Source of the DNA: Actinomycetes bacterium
GTDB taxonomy: Bacteria; Actinomycetota; Acidimicrobiia; Acidimicrobiales; Microtrichaceae
Direction of reading: 5' to 3'
Length of the DNA stretch: 15,130 bases
Assembly: GCA_023437745.1 (NCBI GenBank)
Contig: JAEZFI010000191.1
Coordinates: 1 to 15,130 of the forward strand
Shown here: in pieces, positions 6,284 through 12,622 of the stretch
Layout of the letters: each line of letters begins with the position of its first letter
How positions within the stretch are numbered: position 1 is the first letter of the stretch
Notes under the pieces: model-generated
What the model was told of the DNA's origin: nothing
The model's input: the letters and a program-made list of their open reading frames with translations, nothing else
Databases searched by the model: none
Position numbers and translations under genes: made by a program

Positions 6284-9200
6284 TCAGCCGCGTGAGCCAC
6301 CCATCCGGCCGCCGGAGCGCCAGTCGTCGTGGTCCGAACCGCCGTGGTCCCAGCCCCACCAGCCGTGCCCGTGCCCGTGCCCGTCGTCCGGCCGGGTGTT
6401 GTCGACCGTGAACGAGGCTTGGAGGGTGCAGGCGGGGCGACCGTCGGTCCAGCTCACCGTCACGGTCACGACGTGCACGCCGTCCTGGAGGTCGGTGACG
6501 TCGAGCAGTCGGGCCCGACCTCGGTGCCGTGTGCCGAGCAGGTCGTACGGCGCGTGGTGCTCCTCTGCCGTCACCTCGCCGTCCAGGGCGAACACGACGC
6601 TCTCGTCGCCCCTGATGTTCCTCCAGTAGGGGGCGAGGAAGATCGCGATGCTCCGCTTGCCCTCAGCCCTCCCGACGGTCGCGCCGTCGAGGATCCGGGC
6701 CCTCGATCGCGAGGCCTTCGTGGAGAACTCGATCGTGCGCCCGGTGAGGCACTCGACCGGTGGTTGCTCGCCGACCTGGATGGTGATGGTGCCGGTGTTG
6801 GAGTCGGTGGTGCCGTCGTTGGCGGTGAAGGTGAAGCTGTCGGTGCCGGCGAATCCGGTGTCGGGTGTGTAGGTGAGGTCGGGTGCGGTGCCGGTGAGGG
6901 TGCCGTTGGCGGGCTGGCCGGCGACGGTGTAGGTGAGTGGGTCGCTGTCGGCGTCGGTGGCGCTGAGGGTGATCGTGAGTGGTGTGTCGACGGGGGTGGT
7001 CAGCGATTGGTCGGTGGCGACGGGCGGCGTGTTCGTCGGCTCTTCGGTGTAGGTGTAGTCGTCGGCGGTGGTGTCGGGGCTGGTGCCGTCGGGGGTGGTG
7101 ACGGTGACGTCGATGGTGCCCACCGTGTTGGGGGGCGCGGTCGCGGTGACGGTGGTGTCCGAGACGAAGGCGAACGCGGTGGCCGGGGTGATGCCGAAGT
7201 TGACCGCGGTGACGCCGGTGAGGTTGGTGCCCGTGATGGTCACCACGGTGCCGCCGGTGGTGGGTCCGGTCGAAGGGACGAGCCCGGTGATGGTCGGCCC
7301 GGTGCCCGGCTCGGTGACGGTCAGCGTGAAGGTCTGCGTCGCGTCGAACTCCACGCCGTTGCTGGCCGTGATCGTGATGGGGTACACGCCGACGGCTGCG
7401 CTGGCGCTCACGGTCAGGGTGCCGGTGCGGTTCGCGTTGTCGACGAAGGTCACGCCCGTCGGCAGGGCGGACGTGGTGATCACCGGGATCGGTGTGCCGG
7501 TCGTGGTCACGCCGAACGTGCCGCCGACTCCGGCGGTGAAGGTCGCCGAGTCCGGCGAGGTGATCGTGGGAGCGGCTGAGGCCTCGGTGTAGGTGTAGTC
7601 GTCGGCTGGGGTGTCGGGGCTGGTGCCGTCGGGGGTGGTGACGCTGACGCCGACGGTGCCGACCGCGCCGGGGGGCGCGGTGGCGGTGACGGTGGTGTCG
7701 GAGACGAAGGTGAAGCCGGTGGCGGGGGTGGCGCCGAAGCTGACGCCGGTGACGCCGGTGAGGTTGGTGCCGGTGATCGTCACCGTGTTGCCGCCCGCCA
7801 CCGGTCCGCTCGTGGGGTCGAGCCCCGTCACGGCCGGTCCCGTGCCGGGCTCGGCGACGGTCAGGGTGAATGCCTGCGTCGCGTCGGGGGTCTCGCCGTT
7901 GCTGGCGGTGATCGTGATGGGATACACCCCGGCGGCTGCGCTGGCGCTCACGGTCAGGGTGCCGGTGCGGTTGGCGTTGTCGACGAAGGTCACGCCGGTC
8001 GGCAGGGCGGATGTGGTGATGACCGGGATCGGTGCGCCGGTCGTGGTCACGCCGAACGTGCCGCCCACGCCGGCGGTGACGGTGGTCGCGTTCGGTGACG
8101 TGATGGTCGGCGCCACCAACGAGCCGTCCCCGACCGGCGTCGAGACGGTGCTCTGATCGGAGGTGGTCACGATGCTGAGGTCACCGAGCGGCGAGGGGTT
8201 CGTGATGCCGTCGATGCTGATGCGGACGGCGTTGCCGCCGTTGACCACCGTGTTGGTGCGGAGCACGACGGTGTTCGTGTCGAGGCCGGACACCACGCTC
8301 GCGAAGCCCTCCTGGAGGGTGCTGAGGTTGTGCAGGACGAAGCTGTCCGAGCCGAACACGGTGCCGGCCGGGCCGGTGAGGGTGATCTCGCCCTGGCCCT
8401 GCACGAGCGTGCCGGTGGCCGACGCCGTGAAGAACACGTTGTAGCTGACGCCGGTGGCCCCCGGTGTCGGGGGTGTCGACGTCACCGACGCGCCGGTCAC
8501 GGAGGTCGGGCCTGCCGTGATGGTGTAGTTCGCCGGATCGGGCGCCGCCGCGTCGGAGCTGGTGGTGACGGTCAGGGTCTTGGCCCCCTCCGTCGGGTTG
8601 GTCGCACCCTTGATGGCGATGCGCACGGCGTTGCCGCCGTTGATGAGGGTGTTGGTGCGGAGCACGACGACGTTGGTCCCGAGGCCGGAGACGACGCTCG
8701 CGTAGCCCTCCTGCGAGGTCGTGAGGTTGGTGAGGTAGAAGTCGTCCCTGACGAAGGCCGTCCCGGCGGGTGCGGTGAGGGTGAGCTGGCCTTGTCCCGC
8801 CACGAGCGCACCGGTCGCGCTGGCCGTGAACTGGACGGTGTACGTGACCTTGGTGGCGCCGGCGGTCGGGGTGCTGGTGGACACACTGAGCGCGGTGACG
8901 GCCGTCGGGCCGGCGGTGATCGTGTAGGTCCCCGACACGTGTGGCGTGACGTCGGAGGTCGTCGCCACCGTGAGGTTCTTGGAACCGACGGTCGGGTTGG
9001 TCACACCCCTGACGGCGAGGCGGACGCTGTTGCCGCCGTTGATGAGGGTGTTGGTGCGGACGACGACGGTGTTGGTGCCCAGGCCGGAGACCACGCTCGC
9101 GTAGCCCTCCTGCGTCGTCGTGAGGTTGGTGAGGTAGAAGTCGTCCCTCACGAACGCTGTGCCGGCGGGGGCGTCGACGGTGATCTCGCCCTGCCCCGGC

Positions 9201-10258
9201 GCGAGGCCTCCGGTGGCGCTCACGCTGAAGTTGATCGTGTAGGTGATCTGTGTGGCTGCGGCGGTCGTGGAGCTCAGGGTCACGAGCGGCACGCCGATCG
9301 AGGTGGGGCCGGCGGTGATGTCGTAGGGGGCGGACACTGCAGGGGTCACGTCGGACGTCGTCGCGACGGAGAGGGTCTTGGAGCCCGCGGCGGGGTTGGT
9401 GACGCCCTTGATGACGATGCGGACGTCGTTCCCGCCGTTGATCGCGGTGTTGGTGCGGAGGACGACGGTGTTGGTGCCGAGCCCGGAGACCACGCTCGCG
9501 TAGCCCTCCTGCGTGGTGGTGAGGTTCGTGAGGTAGAAGTCGTCTCGGACGAGCAGCGTGCCGGCCGGTGCCGTGAGGGTGATCAGCCCCTGTCCAGCGG
9601 CGAGCCCGCCGTTGGCGGACGGCGTGAACCCGACGGTGTACGTGACCTTGGTGGCGCCGGCGGTGGTGGTGGTGTTGGCGGCCGCGCTCACGCCGGTGAC
9701 GGCCGTGGGACCGGCCGTGATGGTGTACGCAGGTGTCGCCGGGACGGCGTCGGTGGACGTCACGATCGACATGGAGGTCGCGCCCGCCGCCGGGTTGGTG
9801 ACGCCCTTGATGACGATGCGGACGTCGTTCCCGCCGCTGATGGCGGTGTTGGTGCGCAGGACCGCCGTGTTCGTGCCGATCCCGGAGACGACGCTGGCGT
9901 AGCCCGCCTGCGTGGTGGTGAGGTTCGTGAGGTAGAAGTCGTCCTCCGCGAACACGGTGCCGACGGGCGCGGTCAAGGTCACGGTGTCGACGCCGCTCGT
10001 CATGGCGCTCGCCGGCGTGAACTCGACGGTGTAGGTGACCTGGGTGGCCGCCGCGGTCGTCGAGGTCAACGCCACCGAACCGTTCGTGACGGCGCCGACG
10101 GCGGACGGCATGAGCGCCATCGCCAGGGCCAGCAACGCGCCCGTGAGGGTGGTCACGGCCAGCACGCCGTGCCGACGGGGCCAGGACACCTTCGGCAGCC
10201 CCGCCACGTGGACGTTCCGGTTGCGTGCCGCCCGCACGCCACTGCGACGATCGTGCAT
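6284..10258 (-). CDS. Large secreted multi-domain repeat protein (Ig-like and IPT/TIG domains)
   Basis: Predicted exported protein of 1324 aa. Residues 1-56 form a signal peptide with a long basic N-region, a hydrophobic core at about 31-50 and a likely cut after AVGA (56). Five repeats of 133 residues fill about 62-715; their core (DDFYLTNLTTTQEGYASVVS) starts at 106, 239, 372, 505 and, diverged, 638. Then come putative Ig (716-807), IPT/TIG (808-895), putative Ig (896-987), IPT/TIG (988-1075) and a Big_9-type Ig domain (about 1076-1168). A C-terminal region of about 120 residues has the only two cysteines (C1170, C1277), which could form a disulfide. The last 34 residues are rich in His, Gly, Trp and Asp. 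No LPXTG motif, C-terminal membrane helix or catalytic domain is seen. An adhesin or matrix role is inference. Alternative starts are TTG at 10345 or GTG at codon 18. Confidence 0.88.
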   Translation of the reverse strand: MHDRRSGVRAARNRNVHVAGLPKVSWPRRHGVLAVTTLTGALLALAMALMPSAVGAVTNGSVALTSTTAAATQVTYTVEFTPASAMTSGVDTVTLTAPVGTVFAEDDFYLTNLTTTQAGYASVVSGIGTNTAVLRTNTAISGGNDVRIVIKGVTNPAAGATSMSIVTSTDAVPATPAYTITAGPTAVTGVSAAANTTTTAGATKVTYTVGFTPSANGGLAAGQGLITLTAPAGTLLVRDDFYLTNLTTTQEGYASVVSGLGTNTVVLRTNTAINGGNDVRIVIKGVTNPAAGSKTLSVATTSDVTPAVSAPYDITAGPTSIGVPLVTLSSTTAAATQITYTINFSVSATGGLAPGQGEITVDAPAGTAFVRDDFYLTNLTTTQEGYASVVSGLGTNTVVVRTNTLINGGNSVRLAVRGVTNPTVGSKNLTVATTSDVTPHVSGTYTITAGPTAVTALSVSTSTPTAGATKVTYTVQFTASATGALVAGQGQLTLTAPAGTAFVRDDFYLTNLTTSQEGYASVVSGLGTNVVVLRTNTLINGGNAVRIAIKGATNPTEGAKTLTVTTSSDAAAPDPANYTITAGPTSVTGASVTSTPPTPGATGVSYNVFFTASATGTLVQGQGEITLTGPAGTVFGSDSFVLHNLSTLQEGFASVVSGLDTNTVVLRTNTVVNGGNAVRISIDGITNPSPLGDLSIVTTSDQSTVSTPVGDGSLVAPTITSPNATTVTAGVGGTFGVTTTGAPIPVITTSALPTGVTFVDNANRTGTLTVSASAAAGVYPITITASNGETPDATQAFTLTVAEPGTGPAVTGLDPTSGPVAGGNTVTITGTNLTGVTGVSFGATPATGFTFVSDTTVTATAPPGAVGTVGVSVTTPDGTSPDTPADDYTYTEASAAPTITSPDSATFTAGVGGTFGVTTTGTPIPVITTSALPTGVTFVDNANRTGTLTVSASAAVGVYPITITASNGVEFDATQTFTLTVTEPGTGPTITGLVPSTGPTTGGTVVTITGTNLTGVTAVNFGITPATAFAFVSDTTVTATAPPNTVGTIDVTVTTPDGTSPDTTADDYTYTEEPTNTPPVATDQSLTTPVDTPLTITLSATDADSDPLTYTVAGQPANGTLTGTAPDLTYTPDTGFAGTDSFTFTANDGTTDSNTGTITIQVGEQPPVECLTGRTIEFSTKASRSRARILDGATVGRAEGKRSIAIFLAPYWRNIRGDESVVFALDGEVTAEEHHAPYDLLGTRHRGRARLLDVTDLQDGVHVVTVTVSWTDGRPACTLQASFTVDNTRPDDGHGHGHGWWGWDHGGSDHDDWRSGGRMGGSRG
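7034..8113 (-). repeat. Tandem 540-nt duplication: putative Ig plus IPT/TIG pair
   Basis: The blocks at 7574-8113 and 7034-7573 are direct repeats of exactly 540 nt (180 codons). Each encodes an APTITSP-starting putative Ig domain (92 aa) and an IPT/TIG domain (88 aa) ending DDYTYTE. Landmarks 540 nt apart include the block at 7583 and 7043 that encodes this DDYTYTE end. Long stretches are nearly identical between the copies, for example the segments around 7937-8060 and 7397-7520. This suggests recent duplication or ongoing gene conversion. Confidence 0.85.
8114..10075 (-). repeat. Five tandem 133-residue repeats
   Basis: The GAGGTT...GTAGAAGTCGTC block (antisense of DDFYLTNL) starts at 9920, 9521, 9122 and 8723, with a diverged copy at 8324: exact 399-nt steps each time. 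Within units the linker lengths vary by about two residues but compensate, so the core spacing stays constant. Shared positions include a VTYTV strand, a GQG..TLTAPAGT block, VVSGLGTNTVVLRTNT, INGGN.VRI and a TNP turn followed by TITAGPT. The fifth unit is the most diverged and leads into the first putative Ig domain. I cannot assign a named family; a beta-sandwich is likely. Confidence 0.88.
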
Positions 10259-10424
10259 CTCGCACCCCGCTTCCCGCTGGGGCTGAACCCGGCCCGCTCG
10301 CCGACCGGCGGCGATCACCACGGCTGGGCTCGTCCGCCGTTTCAATTGGGAGTCTTATCCCGAACGGCCGATCTCACAACCCTCGATGCGAGGAATCGTC
10401 GGCGTCCCGTCGCTCGGCCGAGGG
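10259..10424 (-). promoter_or_regulatory. Upstream region of the secreted repeat protein gene
   Basis: 166 bp between the dehydrogenase stop and the repeat-protein ATG. It contains an unusually AT-rich patch for this window (about 10340-10359). On the minus strand GGGATAAGACTCCCAA forms an inverted repeat: TTGGGA 10346-10351 / TCCCGA 10358-10363, with one G-T pair. TAAGAC or GGGATA within it could be a -10; GTTG lies 15 nt before GGGATA, loosely like a SigB-type promoter. A purine-rich stretch (AAGCGGGG) precedes the proposed start. The promoter call is weak. Confidence 0.25.
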
Positions 10425-11465
10425 TCAGGCCGGCACCACGAGGATCTTGGCATGGGCCTCGGGGTCAGCGAGCGCCGAGAACGCTCCGGGCACGCCGTCG
10501 AGGTCGACCGTCCCGGTGACCATGGGGGAGACGTCGAGCTGTCCCTCGGCGATGCGGTGCAGCGTCTCGCCGAACTCGGCGGGGTCGTAGCCGAGCACGA
10601 ACTGGAGGTTCAGCTCCTTCGTCACGGCCACCATCGGCCGCACCGTGTCCGGCTCCATGCAGACGCCGACCACCACGATCTGGCTGTTGCGAGGTGCGTC
10701 CACGATGCAGGCGTCGAGCATGTCGGGGACGCCCACGCACTCGAACGTGACGACCTTGCGCTTGCCGTCGACGCGTCGCCACGCGGCCATCGCCGGTTCG
10801 ACCCGCGGGTCCACGACCTCGGTCGCCCCCATGGTCGAGGCGAGCTCGCGGCGCCGGGGGGAGAAGTCGGCAGCGACGATGTGCTCGATGCCCTCCAGGC
10901 GCAATGCGGCGATCACTGCGAGACCCACCGGCCCGCAGCCGAGGACGACGGCGGACACACCGGTGCCCACCCGCGACCGTCGCACCGCGTGGAGGCCGAC
11001 CGCCATGGGCTCGGTCAGCGCAGCGAGGTGGGCGTCCAGCCCGTTGGGCACCTTCATCGACAGCACGTCGGAGAGCAGCATCAGCTCGCCGTAGCCACCC
11101 GGTGCGAGGTTCGAGTAGCCGAGCGGCGAGATCCCGGCCGGGCCGAAGAGGATGGGGATCGACACCACCGTGTCGCCCACCTTCGAGTTGCCGACGTTCT
11201 CCCCGACCTCGACGACCTCGCAGCAGAACTCGTGGCCCATCACGACGTCCCGACCCAGGTCCATGATCTCGGGCCCGATCGGCATGTCAGGGTCCGCTGC
11301 GAGCCGGGACATCTCCACCATCTGGTCACCGTGCGCCAGTGCGTGCAGGTCCGACCCGCAGATCCCGCACGCCAGCACGCGGGTGAGGATCTGGCCGGGG
11401 GCCGGGACCGGATCGTCGACCTCGTCGACCGTCAGCTGACGATCGCGCATCACCACGGCACGCAT
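10425..11465 (-). CDS. Zinc-dependent alcohol dehydrogenase-like oxidoreductase (MDR superfamily)
   Basis: Medium-chain dehydrogenase/reductase, 346 aa, cytoplasmic, probably NAD-linked. The catalytic domain has CGICGSDLH (C33; the catalytic zinc ligand), GHE (H78, E79) and TEP (E152). The Rossmann loop is GCGPVG at 176-181, and D200 after the second strand favours NAD over NADP. Two features are unusual. The spacing from C33 to H78 is about 45 residues, against about 21 in classical alcohol dehydrogenases, so there is an insert at about 50-72. The four-cysteine structural zinc lobe is absent. The substrate cannot be told from sequence. Start: ATG with a strong AGGGGGG at 11471-11477. The gene diverges from tsaC across only 44 bp and lies upstream of the secreted repeat protein on the same strand. 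Confidence 0.9.
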   Translation of the reverse strand: MRAVVMRDRQLTVDEVDDPVPAPGQILTRVLACGICGSDLHALAHGDQMVEMSRLAADPDMPIGPEIMDLGRDVVMGHEFCCEVVEVGENVGNSKVGDTVVSIPILFGPAGISPLGYSNLAPGGYGELMLLSDVLSMKVPNGLDAHLAALTEPMAVGLHAVRRSRVGTGVSAVVLGCGPVGLAVIAALRLEGIEHIVAADFSPRRRELASTMGATEVVDPRVEPAMAAWRRVDGKRKVVTFECVGVPDMLDACIVDAPRNSQIVVVGVCMEPDTVRPMVAVTKELNLQFVLGYDPAEFGETLHRIAEGQLDVSPMVTGTVDLDGVPGAFSALADPEAHAKILVVPA

Positions 11466-11470
11466 TCGGA

Positions 11471-11477
11471 CCCCCCT
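11471..11477 (-). promoter_or_regulatory. Ribosome binding site of the dehydrogenase gene
   Basis: AGGGGGG on the minus strand, 5 nt before the ATG; it fixes the start. It is one of the few strong Shine-Dalgarno sites in the window. Confidence 0.7.
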
Positions 11478-11509
11478 GGCTCGATCGGCGTCAACGTAGC
11501 CGCCCTACC

Positions 11510-12142
11510 ATGATCCGGGTGCGAGCCGAGGACGTGAGCGGACTGGACCGGCGACCCGGCTGGGAGCCGGCCGCCGAGGCGCTCCGCCGCGGCGAGGTCG
11601 TCATCGTCCCCACCGACACGGTGTACGGCGTCGGGGTGACCGTGTGGAACGACGAAGCCGTCGGACGCCTCTTCGAGGTGAAGGGTCGTGAGCGCGGCAA
11701 GCCCATCGCCGTCCTCGTCGCCGACGTCGAGCAGGCCGAGCGCATCGCCCAGCTCGACGCGATCGCTCGACGGCTCATCGAGCGCTTCTGGCCGGGTGCG
11801 CTCACCCTCGTGCTGCCACGACGTGCCGAGTTCACGGCGATCCTCGGCGGCGATCGCGCCTCGGTCGGACTGCGGTGTCCGCACCACCCGGCGTTGGCGC
11901 AGCTGCTGGCCGACGTGGGTCCGATGGCCGTGACGAGCGCCAACCGGGCGGGCGAGCCGACACCGGCCACGGCAGCTGCCGCGGCCGCGGCGCTCGAGGG
12001 TGCGACCGTGGTCGTCGACGGCGGCACGCTGGGCGGCCTGGCGTCCACCGTGGTGGACTGCACGGGCCCGTTCCCCGAGGTGCTCCGGGAAGGGACGGTC
12101 ACCCGTGAGCACATCCGTGCAGCGCTCTCGGATCTGCTCTGA
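11510..12142 (+). CDS. tsaC: L-threonylcarbamoyladenylate synthase (short TsaC/Sua5-YrdC type)
   Basis: Makes threonylcarbamoyl-AMP from threonine, bicarbonate and ATP, the first step of t6A37 formation on tRNAs that read ANN codons; it acts in the cytoplasm with TsaB, TsaD and TsaE. The 210-aa product is a single YrdC domain, so it lacks the extra C-terminal domain of long Sua5. Motifs: PTDTVYG at 34-40, KGRERGKP at 58-65, WPGALTLVLP at 94-103, TSANRAG at 142-148 and STVVD at 179-183. In mycobacteria this gene directly follows prmC. Here it sits after a three-gene opposite-strand block. No Shine-Dalgarno site is seen before the ATG, so a leaderless or short-leader transcript from the 44-bp divergent gap is possible. 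Confidence 0.95.
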   Translation: MIRVRAEDVSGLDRRPGWEPAAEALRRGEVVIVPTDTVYGVGVTVWNDEAVGRLFEVKGRERGKPIAVLVADVEQAERIAQLDAIARRLIERFWPGALTLVLPRRAEFTAILGGDRASVGLRCPHHPALAQLLADVGPMAVTSANRAGEPTPATAAAAAAALEGATVVVDGGTLGGLASTVVDCTGPFPEVLREGTVTREHIRAALSDLL

Positions 12143-12146
12143 CGAA

Positions 12147-12177
12147 TAGTCTCGACCGGGTCGCGAACCAGGGGGAG
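12147..12177 (+). promoter_or_regulatory. Possible -10 and ribosome binding site of the cNMP-binding gene
   Basis: TAGTCT at 12147-12152 fits the TAnnnT -10 pattern, but no good -35 is seen. AGGGGGAG at 12170-12177 is a strong Shine-Dalgarno site 4 nt before the GTG and decides that start. The gene may also be read through from tsaC, 39 bp upstream. Confidence 0.4.
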
Positions 12178-12181
12178 TGCG

Positions 12182-12598
12182 GTGTCGTTCTTCAAGAAGC
12201 CCGAATCGGAGCGGTTGGACTGGCTGAAGGGCGTGGCGTTCTTCGAGGGGTTCGAGCCCGAGCAGCTGCGGCGGGTGGCCGGCCTGTCGTCGGAGGTGCA
12301 GGTCGAGCCCGGCACCGTGATCATCGACCAGGGCGACGCCGGCACCGAGTGCTTCGTCCTCGTGGAGGGGGACGCCAGCGTCTACGTCGGGACCGAGCAC
12401 GTCGCCACCCTCCACCCGGGCTCGATGGTGGGGGAGATGGCGCTGGTGGACCACCGCCCGCGCACTGCGAGCGTCGTCGCGGACACTGCGCTGTCGCTGC
12501 TGCGGTTCGACGCCCGCCAGTTCCGCACGCTGCTCGAGGAGATGCCGAAGGCGTCGGAGCGTGTGATGACGTTGCTGACGGCGCGCCTGCGCCGCTGA
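12182..12598 (+). CDS. Single-domain cyclic nucleotide-binding protein (Crp-like, no HTH)
   Basis: The 138-aa product is almost entirely one cyclic nucleotide-monophosphate-binding beta-roll (about 18-120) after a short basic N-terminus. The phosphate-binding cassette is intact: GEMAL at 84-88 (E85) and HRPRTASV with R94, the residues that hold the ribose and cyclic phosphate in CAP-type domains. The strands around GTVIIDQGDAGTECFVLVEG are typical. A short helix at the end matches the C-helix. There is no helix-turn-helix, transmembrane or enzyme domain, so it is not a complete Crp regulator. It may be a small sensor acting on a partner protein. It starts with GTG behind a strong ribosome binding site and converges on the thiolase-like gene with a 24-bp gap. 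Confidence 0.9.
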   Translation: MSFFKKPESERLDWLKGVAFFEGFEPEQLRRVAGLSSEVQVEPGTVIIDQGDAGTECFVLVEGDASVYVGTEHVATLHPGSMVGEMALVDHRPRTASVVADTALSLLRFDARQFRTLLEEMPKASERVMTLLTARLRR

Positions 12599-12622
12599 AC
12601 GTCCCGACGCTGGCGACCCGCC

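Noticed and set aside
10259..10424. Riboswitch or cyclic-di-GMP aptamer upstream of the secreted protein
   Set aside because: No conserved aptamer core is seen; only a short inverted repeat and an AT-rich patch.
8330..10519. 729-codon open frame on the + strand opposite the secreted repeat protein
   Set aside because: It is antisense to the repeats, Arg/Gly/Asp/His-rich as expected for a GC-rich shadow frame, and has no recognisable domain. The minus-strand frame has a signal peptide and known domains.
5354..11465. Integrated mobile element between prmC and tsaC
   Set aside because: No transposase, integrase, terminal inverted repeats, target-site duplication or tRNA target is visible.
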